Positions 45,520-53,780 of a DNA stretch of 64,000 nt are shown here, in pieces. The notes beneath the pieces are model-generated. The model did no database searches. It had not been told where the DNA came from and saw only the letters and a program-made list of their open reading frames with translations. This DNA is from Hathewaya histolytica (GTDB lineage: Bacteria > Bacillota > Clostridia > Clostridiales > Clostridiaceae), in the NCBI RefSeq assembly GCF_901482605.1, contig NZ_LR590481.1:2294001-2358000 (forward strand). Direction: 5' to 3'. A program made the translations under genes and the position numbers. How positions within the stretch are numbered: position 1 is the first letter of the stretch; every line of letters starts with the position of its first letter.

Positions 45520-45559
45520 ATCAATAATATATAGTATAGATTTTATTATGTCAAGATTA

Positions 45560-45743
45560 ATAATACTTATACCCTATTGATTTATTAAAAGAAATTATAT
45601 GTAAATAAAAATTATTTTTAAACTTTTCTAAAAAGTATGTTTAAAAACAAATTTTATGTTAATACTATAAATACATATATGATCCCCCTAAATTATATAT
45701 GTATCCCCCCATATGGAGCACGAAATTTTTGTGCTAACCCCTT
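45560..45743. other. Unassigned intergenic block with C-runs
   Basis: Between the metG promoter and the terminator of the next gene. It contains a direct repeat ATATATG-(A/TA)-TCCCCC at 45675-45687 and 45695-45710, each ending in a run of C (G on minus), then a small hairpin AGCAC/GTGCT (45717-45735). No ORF with a ribosome site. I see no known RNA family. Confidence 0.4.
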
Positions 45744-45776
45744 AAAAAATCAGAGGTATTATCCTCTGATTTTTTT
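45744..45776 (-). terminator. Terminator of the EamA gene
   Basis: AAAAAATCAGAGG (45744-45756) pairs with CCTCTGATTTTTT (45763-45775). Confidence 0.9.
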
Positions 45777-45825
45777 ATATGTCTATTCCCTTATATTATG
45801 AAAATTTTCTTATTTATATTCAACT

Positions 45826-46737
45826 TTATTCACTTAAGTCTTTCTTCAAATTACTTCTTCTCAGAAACTTTAACTTAGTTTCAGAAGTAACTAAAGCTAT
45901 AAATATTATTATGCATCCTAAAATCATCTTTGGTGTAAATTTCTCTTTCAACAAAATTGCAGAAAATACAGATCCAAAAACGGTTTCTAAACAAAGAATA
46001 ATCGCTGCATGTGTTGATGATGTATACTTTTGAGCAACATTTTGTATTATATATGCAATCATAGTACTTACAGAACCTAAATAAAATACGGCAAGCCACC
46101 CCTTAGTGGATATATCTAACGGAACTTGTTCTTTAGTAACTAAAGCACATATTAATGATAGTATTGCTGCCATTCCCATTTGCAGTATAGTAAGTATAAC
46201 TGGGTCTGTTTCTTTTATGTAATATTCAATAAATACAATTTGAGCTGCAAAGAATATTGCACATATTAAAGTTAAAGTATCACCTTTTGCAATACTAAAT
46301 CCTCCATCTAATGTAAGTAAGGATGTACCCAAAAGACAAAGAACTGTAGATAGAAATGTATACTTATCAGGTGCCTTTTTAGTTACTATCCAATAAAGAA
46401 AAGGAACAATAACAACATATATACCTGTTAGAAAAGATTGTTTCCCTGGTGTTGTAAATTGTAATCCTATAGTTTGAAGTGAAAATGCTAAAAATAAAAT
46501 ACTTCCTACTACTGCACCGGCCTTTAAATCCTTTTTAGAAACCTTCTTTAACTTTTTAAAGAACAAAATACATAAAAATACAAATGCTATACTAAATCTA
46601 ATTGCCATGGTATAAAAAGGTTTTATCCCTTCCTTTAAAGCTGTATCTGTTGCTACAAAGCCAACTCCCCATATAATGGCACACAAAAGTAATGATAAAT
46701 CCGCTATAAGAGATTTTTTATTATCTACCTTCTCCAT
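45826..46737 (-). CDS. EamA/DMT-family transporter (second copy)
   Basis: A 303-residue protein with about ten helices in two EamA halves. LLCAIIWGVGFVATDTALKEG is the typical first helix of the amino-acid exporter branch, and LETVFGSVFSAILLKEKFTP ends the second half. Not closely alike to the EamA protein at 9973. Substrate unknown. Start ATG after GGGGGAG. Adjacent to, but transcribed separately from, the hydroxyproline cluster. Confidence 0.88.
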   Translation of the reverse strand: MEKVDNKKSLIADLSLLLCAIIWGVGFVATDTALKEGIKPFYTMAIRFSIAFVFLCILFFKKLKKVSKKDLKAGAVVGSILFLAFSLQTIGLQFTTPGKQSFLTGIYVVIVPFLYWIVTKKAPDKYTFLSTVLCLLGTSLLTLDGGFSIAKGDTLTLICAIFFAAQIVFIEYYIKETDPVILTILQMGMAAILSLICALVTKEQVPLDISTKGWLAVFYLGSVSTMIAYIIQNVAQKYTSSTHAAIILCLETVFGSVFSAILLKEKFTPKMILGCIIIFIALVTSETKLKFLRRSNLKKDLSE

Positions 46738-46878
46738 TCCATCTCCCCCTTAAAATATTCTTCTGTATTCCTTCAATTAATATAATATATGCATTTAACC
46801 ATATAAGTAAATACTCTATTTATACTAATTAATCATCTATCCAGTTTTTCTTATCATAAATTCTATAAATTAAACAAA

Positions 46879-46942
46879 AAAATAGCACCAACTTATTTGG
46901 ATTAAAACTTTATTATGTCCATAATAAGTTTAGGTGCTATTT
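46879..46942 (-). terminator. Terminator of the Xaa-Pro peptidase gene
   Basis: AAATAGCACC plus AACTTATT pairs with AATAAGTT plus GGTGCTATTT, with a 2-base bulge and a 25-base loop. Confidence 0.8.
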
Positions 46943-46970
46943 ATTTTAAAATTCTAGATTTTTTAATTTA

Positions 46971-48047
46971 CTATTTTATTATAATTAAATCTTTTGAAGA
47001 GTGAGTAATTACTTCGCATCCTTCTTCAGTAACAATTACTGAATCTTCTACTCTGACTCCACCCCAACCTGGTATGTATATTCCAGGCTCTACTGTAACT
47101 ATACAATCTTCTTTAAAAAATCTATTACCTACATTACTTATAAATGGTTCTTCATGTAACTCTAAACCTACACCATGACCTATTCCTGGGTAGTAATATT
47201 CAATATACTTCTCTAAAACTTCTCTAGCTTTTTTATCTGGCACATCTGTTTTTACTCCAGCTTTTACAGTCTTAACAGCTTCTTCTTCAGCTTTTCTAAC
47301 AAGATTATATACTTCTACCTGCTTCTCGTCTGGTTCACCAATCATTATAGTTCTAGTCATGTCTGAATGGTAGCCTTTATATAGTGCTCCAAAATCAAAT
47401 AATAAAAATTCTCCATTCTCGATAACTTTATCATCTGGTTTTCCATGCAATAATGAAGTTTTAGCACCAGAAATTAATATAGTATCAAAAGAAACCCCTT
47501 CTGCCCCTTCTTTTCTCATAAAATATTCTAATTGAAGAGCAACCTCATTTTCAGTCATACCTGGTTTAACAAAGTTTAAAATCTCAGAAAAAGCTTTATC
47601 TGCTATTCTAGCAGCTTCAACCATAAATTTCTTTTCTTCTGCATCCTTAACATATCTTAGCCCATCCACTAAACCAGCTGTTGGAACCAATTCTATATTA
47701 GGATTGGAATTTTTTATCCCCTCATATAATCCAAAAGTAACTTTATCCTTTTCAAAACCAATATTAGTTATATCCTTTTCCCATTCAGTTAATATAACTT
47801 TTACACACTCGCCGATACTTCCCCCTATATTTCTCCAATTTAAAACTTTAAACTCAGGACATTGTATCTCAGCTTGTTCTGTAAATCTTCCATCTGTAAT
47901 AAAATAATTATTATTTTTTGTTACAAGTAAGTAAGATGCTTCGTCAGTAAACCTACTAACATATCTAACATTTGAAAGTTTCATAATAAACATAGCATCT
48001 AAGGATTTTTCTTTCATTAACTCAACAAGTCTTTGTACTCTACTCAT
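46971..48047 (-). CDS. Xaa-Pro peptidase (M24 family)
   Basis: A 358-residue M24 metallopeptidase. The five metal ligands are visible: LLFDFGALYKGYHSDMTRT (two Asp), GIGHGVGLELHE (His), TVEPGIYIP (Glu) and GVRVEDSV (Glu). Size and the N-terminal creatinase-like domain fit Xaa-Pro aminopeptidase or dipeptidase. It cuts before or after proline-type residues in short peptides. It follows proC by 136 bases on the same strand, next to HypD, so release of (hydroxy)proline from peptides such as collagen fragments is a fair inference. Start ATG at 48047; an ATG three codons before overlaps the GGAG site. Confidence 0.92.
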   Translation of the reverse strand: MSRVQRLVELMKEKSLDAMFIMKLSNVRYVSRFTDEASYLLVTKNNNYFITDGRFTEQAEIQCPEFKVLNWRNIGGSIGECVKVILTEWEKDITNIGFEKDKVTFGLYEGIKNSNPNIELVPTAGLVDGLRYVKDAEEKKFMVEAARIADKAFSEILNFVKPGMTENEVALQLEYFMRKEGAEGVSFDTILISGAKTSLLHGKPDDKVIENGEFLLFDFGALYKGYHSDMTRTIMIGEPDEKQVEVYNLVRKAEEEAVKTVKAGVKTDVPDKKAREVLEKYIEYYYPGIGHGVGLELHEEPFISNVGNRFFKEDCIVTVEPGIYIPGWGGVRVEDSVIVTEEGCEVITHSSKDLIIIK

Positions 48048-48192
48048 TTTCCCCATCTCCTTTATTTTGTTACTTCCCCATACATCAAAAATAATTAAAG
48101 TTAAATTAACATATAAATCGCTTTATATGTTAATTTTTATAAATATCTATCTATTTACAAGTCTATGTTTGCCCTAAAATAATAATTACTAA

Positions 48193-49005
48193 TTATTTAC
48201 TTTGAGCCATTAATTTACACTTAGCTGTACAAGTTTTCATAGCAGCCATAACAGCATGTCTTAATCCCTTTTCTTCTAAAATTTCAACAGCTTCTATAGT
48301 GGTTCCCCCTGGAGAACATACCATATCTTTTAGTTCTCCTGGATGTTTTCCTGTTTCAATAACCATTTTTGCTGAACCTAAAACTGCTTGTGCAGCTATT
48401 TTATACGCCTTATTTCTAGGAATACCATCACACACAGCAGCATCTGCCATTGCTTCAATTAACATAAATATGTAAGCCGGTGAAGAACCACTTACAGAAA
48501 CAAAAGCATCGATTAAATTTTCTGGAAGCACTTCAACCCCACCAAAGCTAGAAAATATGTCTTTTGCTCTTTCCATATCTTCTTCTTTAATATTTTCATT
48601 TCCACACAAAGCAGACATACCTTCTCCAACTAGAGCAGGTGTATTCGGCATTGCTCTTACTATTTTAACATCTTCTCCAAAAACATTGTCTAAATGTTCT
48701 ATAACTTTTCCTGCAACTATGCTAATTACTATACAATCTTTTTTTATAACATCTTTTATTTCTTCCGCTACTTTATCAAGAATATTAGGTTTTATAGATA
48801 AAATTAAAACATCTGCAACCTTTGCTACTTCCTTATTATCTGAAGTAGTATTTACTCCAAATTCTGATTTCACCCTCTCTAAACATGGTTTAAATGCATC
48901 TGCTACGTATATATTGGAGTTTTTAACTAACTCTGATTTTACTATTCCCCCAATCATAGCATGTCCCATATTTCCACAACCTATAAAACTGATATTATAA
49001 CTCAT
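48193..49005 (-). CDS. proC: Pyrroline-5-carboxylate reductase
   Basis: A 270-residue P5C reductase. ISFIGCGNMGHAMIGG is the NADPH-binding Rossmann start, VRAMPNTPALVGEGMSAL and VSGSSPAYIF are substrate-pocket blocks, and DMVCSPGGTTIEAVEILEE is the family signature. It reduces pyrroline-5-carboxylate to L-proline. Its place after hypD suggests that it uses P5C from hydroxyproline, as known for the HypD pathway of clostridia. Start ATG after GGGGGG; a leader hairpin lies at 49031-49063. Confidence 0.95.
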   Translation of the reverse strand: MSYNISFIGCGNMGHAMIGGIVKSELVKNSNIYVADAFKPCLERVKSEFGVNTTSDNKEVAKVADVLILSIKPNILDKVAEEIKDVIKKDCIVISIVAGKVIEHLDNVFGEDVKIVRAMPNTPALVGEGMSALCGNENIKEEDMERAKDIFSSFGGVEVLPENLIDAFVSVSGSSPAYIFMLIEAMADAAVCDGIPRNKAYKIAAQAVLGSAKMVIETGKHPGELKDMVCSPGGTTIEAVEILEEKGLRHAVMAAMKTCTAKCKLMAQSK

Positions 49006-49030
49006 TAAAAAGCCCCCCGTCTAAATTGAA

Positions 49031-49063
49031 GGTATCAAAGTTGTCTTTCGACACTCTGATACC
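49031..49063 (-). promoter_or_regulatory. Leader hairpin of proC
   Basis: GGTATCA (49031-49037) pairs with TGATACC (49057-49063), with an inner TGTC/GACA stem and TTTC loop. No T-run follows on minus; the proC ribosome site starts about 13 bases later. It may be a partial terminator of hypD, an RNA processing site or a regulatory leader. Confidence 0.45.
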
Positions 49064-49182
49064 TATTAATCTTTTCCTTAGATTATATTATACTACTTTT
49101 TTAATAAAATTTGTATAATTTTTATCAATTTAAAAGGGAAAATTGTATTTATTTTATCAATCCAAAAACTTTAAACTATAAA

Positions 49183-51567
49183 TTAGCATCCACATCCACA
49201 ATCAAGTGATTGTTCCGTTCTATCAATTATTTCATCTTGAAGAACTTTATCTAAGTTATAGAAATAATCACTGTATCCAGCTACACGAACAATTAAATCT
49301 TTATATTCTTCTGGATCATTTTGTGCATTAATTAAGGTTTGCTTGTCAACAACATTAAACTGAATATGATGTCCACCTAATATAAAGTAAGATCTAACTA
49401 AATCTTTAACCTTTTCCAATCCTTCTTCACCAGCTAATACAGATGGAGTGAATTTTTGGTTTAATAGTGTACCACCAGTTCTTATATGATCCATTTTAGC
49501 TGCAGATTTTATAACACCTGTTGGTCCATTTTTGTCTGCTCCTTTGGATGGAGAAATACCATCTGTATGTGGCTTGCGAGCAAATCTTCCATCTGGAGTT
49601 GCTCCTGTTACTTTACCAAAATAAACGTGACAAGTTGTTGGTAACATATCTATTCTATAAGTCGCTCCAGTTGGAGCTACTCTTCCATCTATAGCGTCAA
49701 AGTAAGCATCAAACACTTCTTTCATAATATCATCTGCATAATCGTCATCATTTCCATATTTAGGTGTTTTGTTTAATACCATATTATGAATCACTTCATG
49801 CCCTTCAAAATTATCATTTAAAGCTTTAACTAATTCCTCCATGCTAAAGTTTTTCTTATCAAACACATTATATTTAATAGCAGTTAAAGCATCTGTTATT
49901 GTTCCAATACCAACACCTTGAATATATCTAGTGTTATATCTAGCACCACCTGCATTGTAGTCTTTAGCATTTGTTATACAATCATCAATAACTATTGACA
50001 TAAATGGAGCTGGCATTCTTATAGCGTATAACTTTTCAATTATTTGGTTACCCTTTATTTTAATATCTGCAAAATGATTTATTTGTTTTTCATAAGCATC
50101 AAATAACTCATCGAAAGATTTAAACTCAGTAACTTCACCAGTCTTAAGACCTATTTGCTTTCCTGTGTTTGGATCTACTCCATTGTGTAATGTTACTTCA
50201 AGTATTTTAGGTAAGTTGAAATATCCAGTTAATGAATAACGCTCTTTACCAAATGCTCCTGTTTCAACACATCCACTAATACCACCACATCTAGCATCTT
50301 CTATAGTTTTTCCTACTCTTAACATTTCAGCGATTATAGTTTCAACATTATACATTGATGGTTGTCCAAATCCAGTTCTTACTATCTTAGCTGCTCTTTT
50401 GATAAACTTATCAGGATTCAACTTACTAATTTGAACATTAGAACTTGGTTGTAATAATCTCATATCTTCAATAACATCTAAAATTAAATAAGTTACATCA
50501 TTAACACCATTTCTACCTTCTTTAGTTAATCCACCAAGGTTGATGTTACAGAAGTCAGTATAAGTTCCGCTCTCTTCTAAAGTTATACCAACCTTTGGAG
50601 GAGCAGGTTGGTTATTAAACTTAACCCAGAAACATTCTAGTAATTCGTGAGCTTGTTCCTTAGTTAATGTTCCATCAGCCATTTCTTTTTCATAGTATGG
50701 ATTCAAATGTTGGTCTAATCTTCCCGGACAGAAAGAATCCCAAGTATTAAGTTCAGTTATTACACCTAAATGTACAAACCAGTACATTTGAAGAGCTTCA
50801 GCAAAAGTTCTTGGAGCGTGTTCTGGAACCCAATCACATCTTTCAGCTATTCCAAGTAATTCTTCTTTTCTAACTGGGTCTGCTTCTTTTGCAGCAAGTT
50901 CTCTTGCATACTCTGCGTATCTTTTACCGTATATAATTAATCCATCACAACAAATAGACATAGCTTCTAATTGAGCTTTCTTTTCATAGAATTCTGGATC
51001 ATTGAAAATATCTAGTTTAGCTATTTCTTCTTGGATTTGAGCTTTAAAATCAGCAAATCCCCTATTGTAAATTTTATCATCAGCAACAGTATGTCCTGGT
51101 GCTCTTTGTTCCATAAATTCAGTAATTATACCTGCTTCATAAATATCATGCCATTCTTGTGGCATATCATTTAATAAAACATGGCGCATTGCTCTATTTT
51201 CCCAGAACGGTATAATGTTTTCAGCTTGATATTTTTTATCTTCATCACAAACTTTAAAAGATATTTTTTCACGTCTGTCCATAATATCAAAATCTTCAAC
51301 AGTGTGGCAGCAAAGTTCTGGATAAGTTGGAGTTGCTGCTGGTTTCTCTCCTCTTTCCCCTACTATTAATTCTCCATCATTGATACAAAGCTTTTTCTTT
51401 TCCATAATATTTTTAAAAGCTAAAGCTCTCAAAATTGGAGTAGGAACAGCTCCCTGATACTTTTCGTAAACTTCAGTTACAAGTTTTGCTCTTTCCAAAG
51501 ATATATAAGGCTCTGCCTTAACACTTTGTTCTCTTAATTTCTTTACTCTTTCAGTTTTTTCCATCAT
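49183..51567 (-). CDS. hypD: trans-4-hydroxy-L-proline dehydratase, glycyl radical enzyme
   Basis: A 794-residue glycyl radical enzyme. Thiyl Cys433 and base Glu435 lie in GGISGCVETGAFG, and the glycyl radical is Gly764 in RVAGYSDYF. Long stretches (INDGELIVGE, TEFMEQRAPGHT, NNQPAPPKVGITL, ARYNTRYIQGVGIGTITD, GGHHIQFNV) match what I know of clostridial HypD. It removes water from trans-4-hydroxyproline to give (S)-1-pyrroline-5-carboxylate. Neighbours agree: activase 5 bases upstream, proC downstream. Odd feature: the protein ends SLDCGCGC, three cysteines beyond the usual RTEQ end. Start ATG after GGGGG. Confidence 0.93.
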   Translation of the reverse strand: MMEKTERVKKLREQSVKAEPYISLERAKLVTEVYEKYQGAVPTPILRALAFKNIMEKKKLCINDGELIVGERGEKPAATPTYPELCCHTVEDFDIMDRREKISFKVCDEDKKYQAENIIPFWENRAMRHVLLNDMPQEWHDIYEAGIITEFMEQRAPGHTVADDKIYNRGFADFKAQIQEEIAKLDIFNDPEFYEKKAQLEAMSICCDGLIIYGKRYAEYARELAAKEADPVRKEELLGIAERCDWVPEHAPRTFAEALQMYWFVHLGVITELNTWDSFCPGRLDQHLNPYYEKEMADGTLTKEQAHELLECFWVKFNNQPAPPKVGITLEESGTYTDFCNINLGGLTKEGRNGVNDVTYLILDVIEDMRLLQPSSNVQISKLNPDKFIKRAAKIVRTGFGQPSMYNVETIIAEMLRVGKTIEDARCGGISGCVETGAFGKERYSLTGYFNLPKILEVTLHNGVDPNTGKQIGLKTGEVTEFKSFDELFDAYEKQINHFADIKIKGNQIIEKLYAIRMPAPFMSIVIDDCITNAKDYNAGGARYNTRYIQGVGIGTITDALTAIKYNVFDKKNFSMEELVKALNDNFEGHEVIHNMVLNKTPKYGNDDDYADDIMKEVFDAYFDAIDGRVAPTGATYRIDMLPTTCHVYFGKVTGATPDGRFARKPHTDGISPSKGADKNGPTGVIKSAAKMDHIRTGGTLLNQKFTPSVLAGEEGLEKVKDLVRSYFILGGHHIQFNVVDKQTLINAQNDPEEYKDLIVRVAGYSDYFYNLDKVLQDEIIDRTEQSLDCGCGC

Positions 51568-51572
51568 AATGA

Positions 51573-52475
51573 TTAACCCCCTATTTTTACATTAAATCCA
51601 CTATCTTTGAAATATTCTGAAATTTCCATCATTTGTTTCTTTGTTGGCTCTTTTAAATCTTTTAGTTTATAGTCCTTATTCAGTCTTCTATACTTATCCA
51701 TACCAATCCTATGATATGGTAAAAGATTTACTTGAATCATATTAATATTCTTTAAAAATTTCACTGTATCTTCTAATGTTTCCTTAGAATCATTAATTCC
51801 AGGCATAATTGGAATTCTAATAAACAAATTTTTTCTTAACTCTGATAATTTTTTAATATTTTCTAAAATAAGTTCATTTCCCACGCCTGTATACTTTTTA
51901 TGCTCACTACTGTTAATATGCTTTAAATCCACTAAAAACAAATCTGTATAATCAATTATTCTTTCAAAACTATCCCATGATGCATGTGCACAGGTATCCA
52001 CCGTAGTGTGAATTTCTGCTTCTTTGCAAGCCTTCAGCATACTCTCTAAGAAATCAATTTGTACTAAAGGTTCCCCACCTGAGAAAGTAACACCACCTTT
52101 TGATTGATCATAGAATATTTCATCTTTTTTAATTTCTTTCATTAGTTCATTAATGTCTACTTCTTTTCCTGCAATTTCTAAAGCACCCTTTAAGCAAACA
52201 TCTGTGCATCTTCCACAAAGTGTGCACTTACTCTCATCTATACTTATCTTACCGTCATTTAGTGATAGTGCCTCTTCCTTACACCACTTTACACAACTTC
52301 CACAAGCAACACACTTATTATCAAAATACATAAGTTGTTCTCTTAATTTTTGACTTTCAGGATTATGGCACCACCAACAATTTAATGGACATCCTTTTAA
52401 AAATACTGTAGTTCTTATTCCTGGTCCATCATGAACAGAATACTTTTGTATATTAAAAACAATCCCCTTTTCCAA
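51573..52475 (-). CDS. hypE: HypD activating enzyme (radical SAM)
   Basis: A 300-residue glycyl-radical activase. GCPLNCWWCHNPES carries the CxxxCxxC of the radical SAM cluster; two ferredoxin-type sites follow (CVACGSCVKWC, CTLCGRCTDVC), as in activases of PFL-like dehydratases; TFSGGEPLVQ binds SAM. It installs the glycyl radical on HypD. TTG start 6 bases after GGGGAT. It lies just before hypD, after the regulator gene. Confidence 0.94.
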   Translation of the reverse strand: MEKGIVFNIQKYSVHDGPGIRTTVFLKGCPLNCWWCHNPESQKLREQLMYFDNKCVACGSCVKWCKEEALSLNDGKISIDESKCTLCGRCTDVCLKGALEIAGKEVDINELMKEIKKDEIFYDQSKGGVTFSGGEPLVQIDFLESMLKACKEAEIHTTVDTCAHASWDSFERIIDYTDLFLVDLKHINSSEHKKYTGVGNELILENIKKLSELRKNLFIRIPIMPGINDSKETLEDTVKFLKNINMIQVNLLPYHRIGMDKYRRLNKDYKLKDLKEPTKKQMMEISEYFKDSGFNVKIGG

Positions 52476-52502
52476 AGTAGCATCCCCTTTTTAATGATTT
52501 AT

Positions 52503-53069
52503 TTATTTTTTATTCTTAAACGCATTCGGAGTATGAACTGTTAAAATCCTTACAATTTTATTTGTAGAGTTTACCCAATTATGAATTGAAGTGGACTCAA
52601 AATGAGCACTATCCCCCGGGTAAAGCTCATACCTGTTATTGTCTAAAAACAACGTCAATATTCCCTCTAGTACGTAAACAAATTCTTCACCCTCATGTTG
52701 ATATGAACTTACACATTCTTCTTCATTACCTGGTAGTAGTTCAATTATTCTTGGAAGTAAACTTTTATTTTCTAAATCATTAGTTAAATGATACGTTATA
52801 AATTTTGAATTTACTACTTGAAAAACTTCCTTTTCATAGTTTCTTAATACACTTCCTTTGTTCTCCTTAGGCATAACAAAAAAGTAAGATAAATCAACAC
52901 CTAAAACTGAGGCTATTTTTTCTAGTGAATCAATAGCTATAGTAGTAAGCCCTCTCTCTAGTTGAGATAAAAATCCTATAGATAAATCTGTTTGAGAGCT
53001 TAACTCCTTTAATGTTAATTTTCTGCTATTTCTCAATTCTTTTATCTTACTTCCAATATCAGACGTCAT
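52503..53069 (-). CDS. XRE-family regulator with C-terminal cupin
   Basis: A 188-residue regulator. Residues 8-62 form a helix-turn-helix (IKELRNSRKLTLKELSSQT, GFLSQLERGLTTIAIDSLEK in part), and 110-185 a cupin barrel (EFVYVLEGILTLFL, YPGDSAHFESTSIHNWVN). Such XRE-cupin proteins usually sense a small metabolite. It is the first gene of the hypE-hypD transcript (27-base gap), so it likely controls hydroxyproline use, perhaps by sensing hydroxyproline or proline; this is inference. Start ATG after AAGGGA. Confidence 0.88.
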   Translation of the reverse strand: MTSDIGSKIKELRNSRKLTLKELSSQTDLSIGFLSQLERGLTTIAIDSLEKIASVLGVDLSYFFVMPKENKGSVLRNYEKEVFQVVNSKFITYHLTNDLENKSLLPRIIELLPGNEEECVSSYQHEGEEFVYVLEGILTLFLDNNRYELYPGDSAHFESTSIHNWVNSTNKIVRILTVHTPNAFKNKK

Positions 53070-53426
53070 AGCTTATTCCCTTTCATTTGAACTTTAATTA
53101 TAGAAAAATTCTTAACTTTAAGTCGATAAATTTTTCTTTAACAAACTTATATCTTTTCACTAACATTATACTATTAAAACTATAAAAAATCTACGATTTT
53201 TACTTTATTTTTTTATCAATGAAATAAATTTTATCTATATGAAATTCAAATAGATGGTATTATTTAAAAGTATATTAAAGTACTAGCTACTATACTCAGC
53301 TCAATTACTCTACACCAGTGTACAAGTAATTATATATTGCTATATTTAACTAGTTTTGACTTACCATTTAGCCATAACACTCATACTATATATACTGAAG
53401 TTTAAAAATAATTCGAGGTGATATTT
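53070..53426. promoter_or_regulatory. Divergent region with 29-base dyad
   Basis: 357 bases between the XRE regulator (minus) and a small ORF (plus). AATTACT-C-TACAC (53303-53315) mirrors GTGTA-CA-AGTAATT (53318-53331), a candidate operator. Two copies of AACTTTAA flank 53090-53120 near the regulator start. TATAAT-like sequence at 53160-53170 on minus has no good -35. Confidence 0.45.
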
Positions 53427-53675
53427 TTGGGACAACAAAAAGATAATCAAAAGATTAACAATGTGCAACATAAAAAAAATAATAGTGAGAAAAAAAATAA
53501 TCATAAAAATAATTTTAATTATAAAAAAGCTTACGATAGTTTAGTAAATAAACTTAAAAAAGAGGTAGATAGAATAAATTCTTCGGATTATAGTAAAAAA
53601 TCTCTTGGAAAATTTAAAGAAAAAATAGAAAAAATATTATATTATTGTTTAGATAATAAAGATAAACTTAAGTAA
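53427..53675 (+). CDS. Small basic hypothetical protein
   Basis: An 82-residue protein, unrecognised. The first 35 residues are Asn/Lys/Gln/His-rich; the rest looks like two amphipathic helices (YDSLVNKLKKEVDRI and FKEKIEKILYYCLD). I choose TTG at 53427, 6 bases after GAGGTG; a GTG at 53418 is part of that site. A strong terminator follows. The basic, Asn-rich style recalls small spore-core proteins, but no known block is present. Confidence 0.65.
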   Translation: MGQQKDNQKINNVQHKKNNSEKKNNHKNNFNYKKAYDSLVNKLKKEVDRINSSDYSKKSLGKFKEKIEKILYYCLDNKDKLK

Positions 53676-53718
53676 TTTATCACATTTAATACATTTTAAG
53701 TTATATATTACATGAGAA

Positions 53719-53755
53719 AAAGGGATAAGTTCATTATAATGAAACTTATCCCTTT
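53719..53755. terminator. Bidirectional terminator
   Basis: AAAGGGATAAGTT (53719-53731) pairs with AACTTATCCCTTT (53743-53755), inner CATT/AATG. Confidence 0.9.
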
Positions 53756-53780
53756 GAATTTAATCTTGCTATGAAATATA

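Noticed and set aside
53418-53420. GTG at 53418 as start of the small ORF
   Set aside because: It is part of the GAGGTG ribosome site for the TTG at 53427.
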